This document shows positions 62,909 through 64,000 of a DNA stretch of 64,000 nt, one piece after another (the stretch's first letter is position 1; each line of letters opens with the position of its first letter). The notes under the pieces were generated by a model, which had not been told where the DNA came from, searched no databases, and was given only the letters and a program-made list of their open reading frames with translations. Origin of the DNA: Streptomyces tsukubensis (GTDB taxonomy: Bacteria; Actinomycetota; Actinomycetes; Streptomycetales; Streptomycetaceae); NCBI RefSeq assembly GCF_003932715.1, contig NZ_CP020700.1, positions 7,648,501 through 7,712,500 of the forward strand, written 5' to 3'. The translations under genes were made by a program, and so were the position numbers.

Positions 62909-63955
62909 TCAGAGGGAAGCGGCCTCCTCCTCCAGCAGCGCCGCCTCGGGATGGGCGCTGTAGGGACGCAACACCCGGCGCATCGTGGTGAGAGAGGCGG
63001 TGGCGCGGGCCGAGCGCAGCCCCGGGTAGTCGATCAGGAAGCGTCTCCAGGTGGTGATGGACTCCTCCAGGTTTCCCTGGCGGAGTTGTGATTCGGCCAG
63101 GAGCGCCGTGGTCAGGGCCCGGGCCCGTCGTGCCTGCGGGGCACGGGCGTCCAGGGAGTCCCGGAAGGCGATATCGGCCGCCTGGTGGTCCTTGAGCGCG
63201 CTCGGGGTGCGGGCCCGCTGGTAGTGGAGGGCGGCGGTCGGATAGCTGCCGAAGGGGTCGGAGGGCGCCTGGTCCGCTTGGCTGTGGAGGACCTCCGCGT
63301 CGTGCAGCGCGAGGAGCGCCCGGGGACGGTCCTTGGCCCGTGCGTGGGCCAGGGCCAGGAGGGACTGGGTGTAGGACCGGGTGAGGGGCGAGGCATGGCG
63401 GGTCGCGGTGGCGGCGGCCCGCTCTGCCAGCGTGAGGGCGGGCTCCTCGTGTCCCAGGTCAAGCGCATGGGCGGCGAGTGCCCGGACGGCGATGGTGTAG
63501 GTGTGGGGGTCTTCGGCCTCGGCGGCGAGGTGGGCGGCGTTGCGGTGGTAGTGCTGGGCCAGGGCGTGGGCGTCGTCGTCGGCGCACATGTTGCCCAGGA
63601 GGACGGTGAGCTGGGCTGCGTACGTGAGGAGCCGGCGGTGCACCTGGTCGCCGGCGCCGGCGCGGAGCCAGGGCGTGACGTCGTCGGCGATGTGGGCGGT
63701 GAGCGCGGCGCGGGCGTGCCCGCCACCGAAGGACCCGGTCGAGGCGGCAAAGAAGGCGGTCGTACTTTTGAGGGCCTCCACTTCCGCGTGGCCCACCCGT
63801 CCGGTTCTGACGTCGGTACGGCGGGCCGCGGCCGGTCTGAACAGGTCCTCCCAGTCGGGGACGGCCAGCGCGGGAAGGCTGTAGCCCGCTGTTCCGACGG
63901 GTTCACCTCGGCTGGGGTCGAGTTGGCTGTGGATGAGCTTGGCCAGATGGTGCAC
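62909..63955 (-). CDS. TPR-containing regulator-like protein without its HTH
   Basis: 348 aa from GTG 63955; an in-frame TGA at 63968-63970 fixes this as the first start, and GAGAGG lies upstream. It matches the TPR half of the regulator at 60170 (NLEESITTWRRFLIDYPGLRSARATASLTTMRRVLRPY), with repeats LTYAAQLTVLLGNMC, AQHYHRNAAHLAAEAEDPHTYTI and so on. It has no N-terminal HTH. Either the HTH is a separate gene beyond the right edge or it has been lost; its function cannot be said from this window. Confidence 0.75.
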   Translation of the reverse strand: MHHLAKLIHSQLDPSRGEPVGTAGYSLPALAVPDWEDLFRPAAARRTDVRTGRVGHAEVEALKSTTAFFAASTGSFGGGHARAALTAHIADDVTPWLRAGAGDQVHRRLLTYAAQLTVLLGNMCADDDAHALAQHYHRNAAHLAAEAEDPHTYTIAVRALAAHALDLGHEEPALTLAERAAATATRHASPLTRSYTQSLLALAHARAKDRPRALLALHDAEVLHSQADQAPSDPFGSYPTAALHYQRARTPSALKDHQAADIAFRDSLDARAPQARRARALTTALLAESQLRQGNLEESITTWRRFLIDYPGLRSARATASLTTMRRVLRPYSAHPEAALLEEEAASL

Positions 63956-64000
63956 AGGGTCTGCCTCTCAGGACCGGTCCGGTATGCGGGCGACGGCCGG

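Noticed and set aside
1..64000. CRISPR arrays, tRNA and rRNA genes, insertion sequences, prophage genes
   Set aside because: I looked for repeat-spacer periodicity, cloverleaf motifs, transposase motifs and phage genes and saw none. A short tRNA cannot be fully excluded without a dedicated search.

Overview
The window is high-GC actinobacterial chromosome, almost certainly from a Streptomyces-type organism. Codon third positions are overwhelmingly G/C, many genes use GTG or TTG starts behind GA-rich ribosome-binding sites, and ATGA/GTGA/TTGA stop-start overlaps are frequent. The content (secreted subtilisins, type I PKS, TPR regulators, penicillin acylase, SlpD-like peptidase) also fits that genus. 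I saw no rRNA, tRNA, CRISPR array, insertion sequence or phage gene.

Layout. 1-6.4 kb holds secreted proteins: a 90-aa peptide, two subtilisin-family (S8) proteases, a chymotrypsin-family (S1) protease, and an NAD(P)-binding/DUF2867 protein. 6.4-14 kb is a cell-envelope block. On the minus strand a FemAB-type transferase, a MurJ-type flippase, an AfsQ1/AfsQ2-like two-component pair and a GerMN lipoprotein are nearly continuous, and a lipoprotein L,D-transpeptidase is divergent. 14-17.7 kb has a TPR protein, a pirin, a small ricin-type lectin and a GNAT acetyltransferase.

17.8-33.4 kb is a compact polyketide locus. A one-module reducing PKS (KS-AT-DH-ER-KR-ACP-TE) faces a tightly coupled operon: a small ORF, KAS III, B12-dependent acyl-CoA mutase large and small subunits, a ketosynthase-like protein with Ser in place of the active-site Cys fused to an ACP, a cytochrome P450 and an FMN 2-hydroxy-acid oxidase. 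The mutase has lost the residues that define the methylmalonyl- and isobutyryl-CoA mutases. I do not recognise this combination as a known pathway and regard it as the most promising new system here.

33.5-41.7 kb holds catabolic and regulatory pairs: an alpha/beta hydrolase with a frameshifted secreted Rid protein, a double-HTH AsnC regulator, MarR/cysteine hydrolase, SDR/TetR with a clear operator array, an esterase, and a barstar-domain protein. 41.8-54.3 kb is a five-gene minus-strand operon (DUF4132, a 1633-aa protein, MoxR ATPase, a DUF5682-VWA fusion, a SWIM zinc-finger protein) that corresponds to the E. coli yehI-yehL-yehM-yehP-yehQ set. 54.7-58.4 kb has a penicillin-acylase-type hydrolase and two adjacent small proteins carrying related Gly/Asn-rich motifs that look like amyloid signalling sequences.

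58.4-61.5 kb is a zone of broken genes: a truncated peptidase abutting a xanthine-dehydrogenase remnant, a TetR gene frameshifted at a poly-C tract, and a TPR regulator whose 3' end is replaced by the tail of a membrane protein. Intact genes resume with a Tat-type endonuclease/exonuclease/phosphatase protein and a second TPR regulator. Three separate frameshifts in the window would each be repaired by one extra C in a C-run, so some may be sequencing errors.
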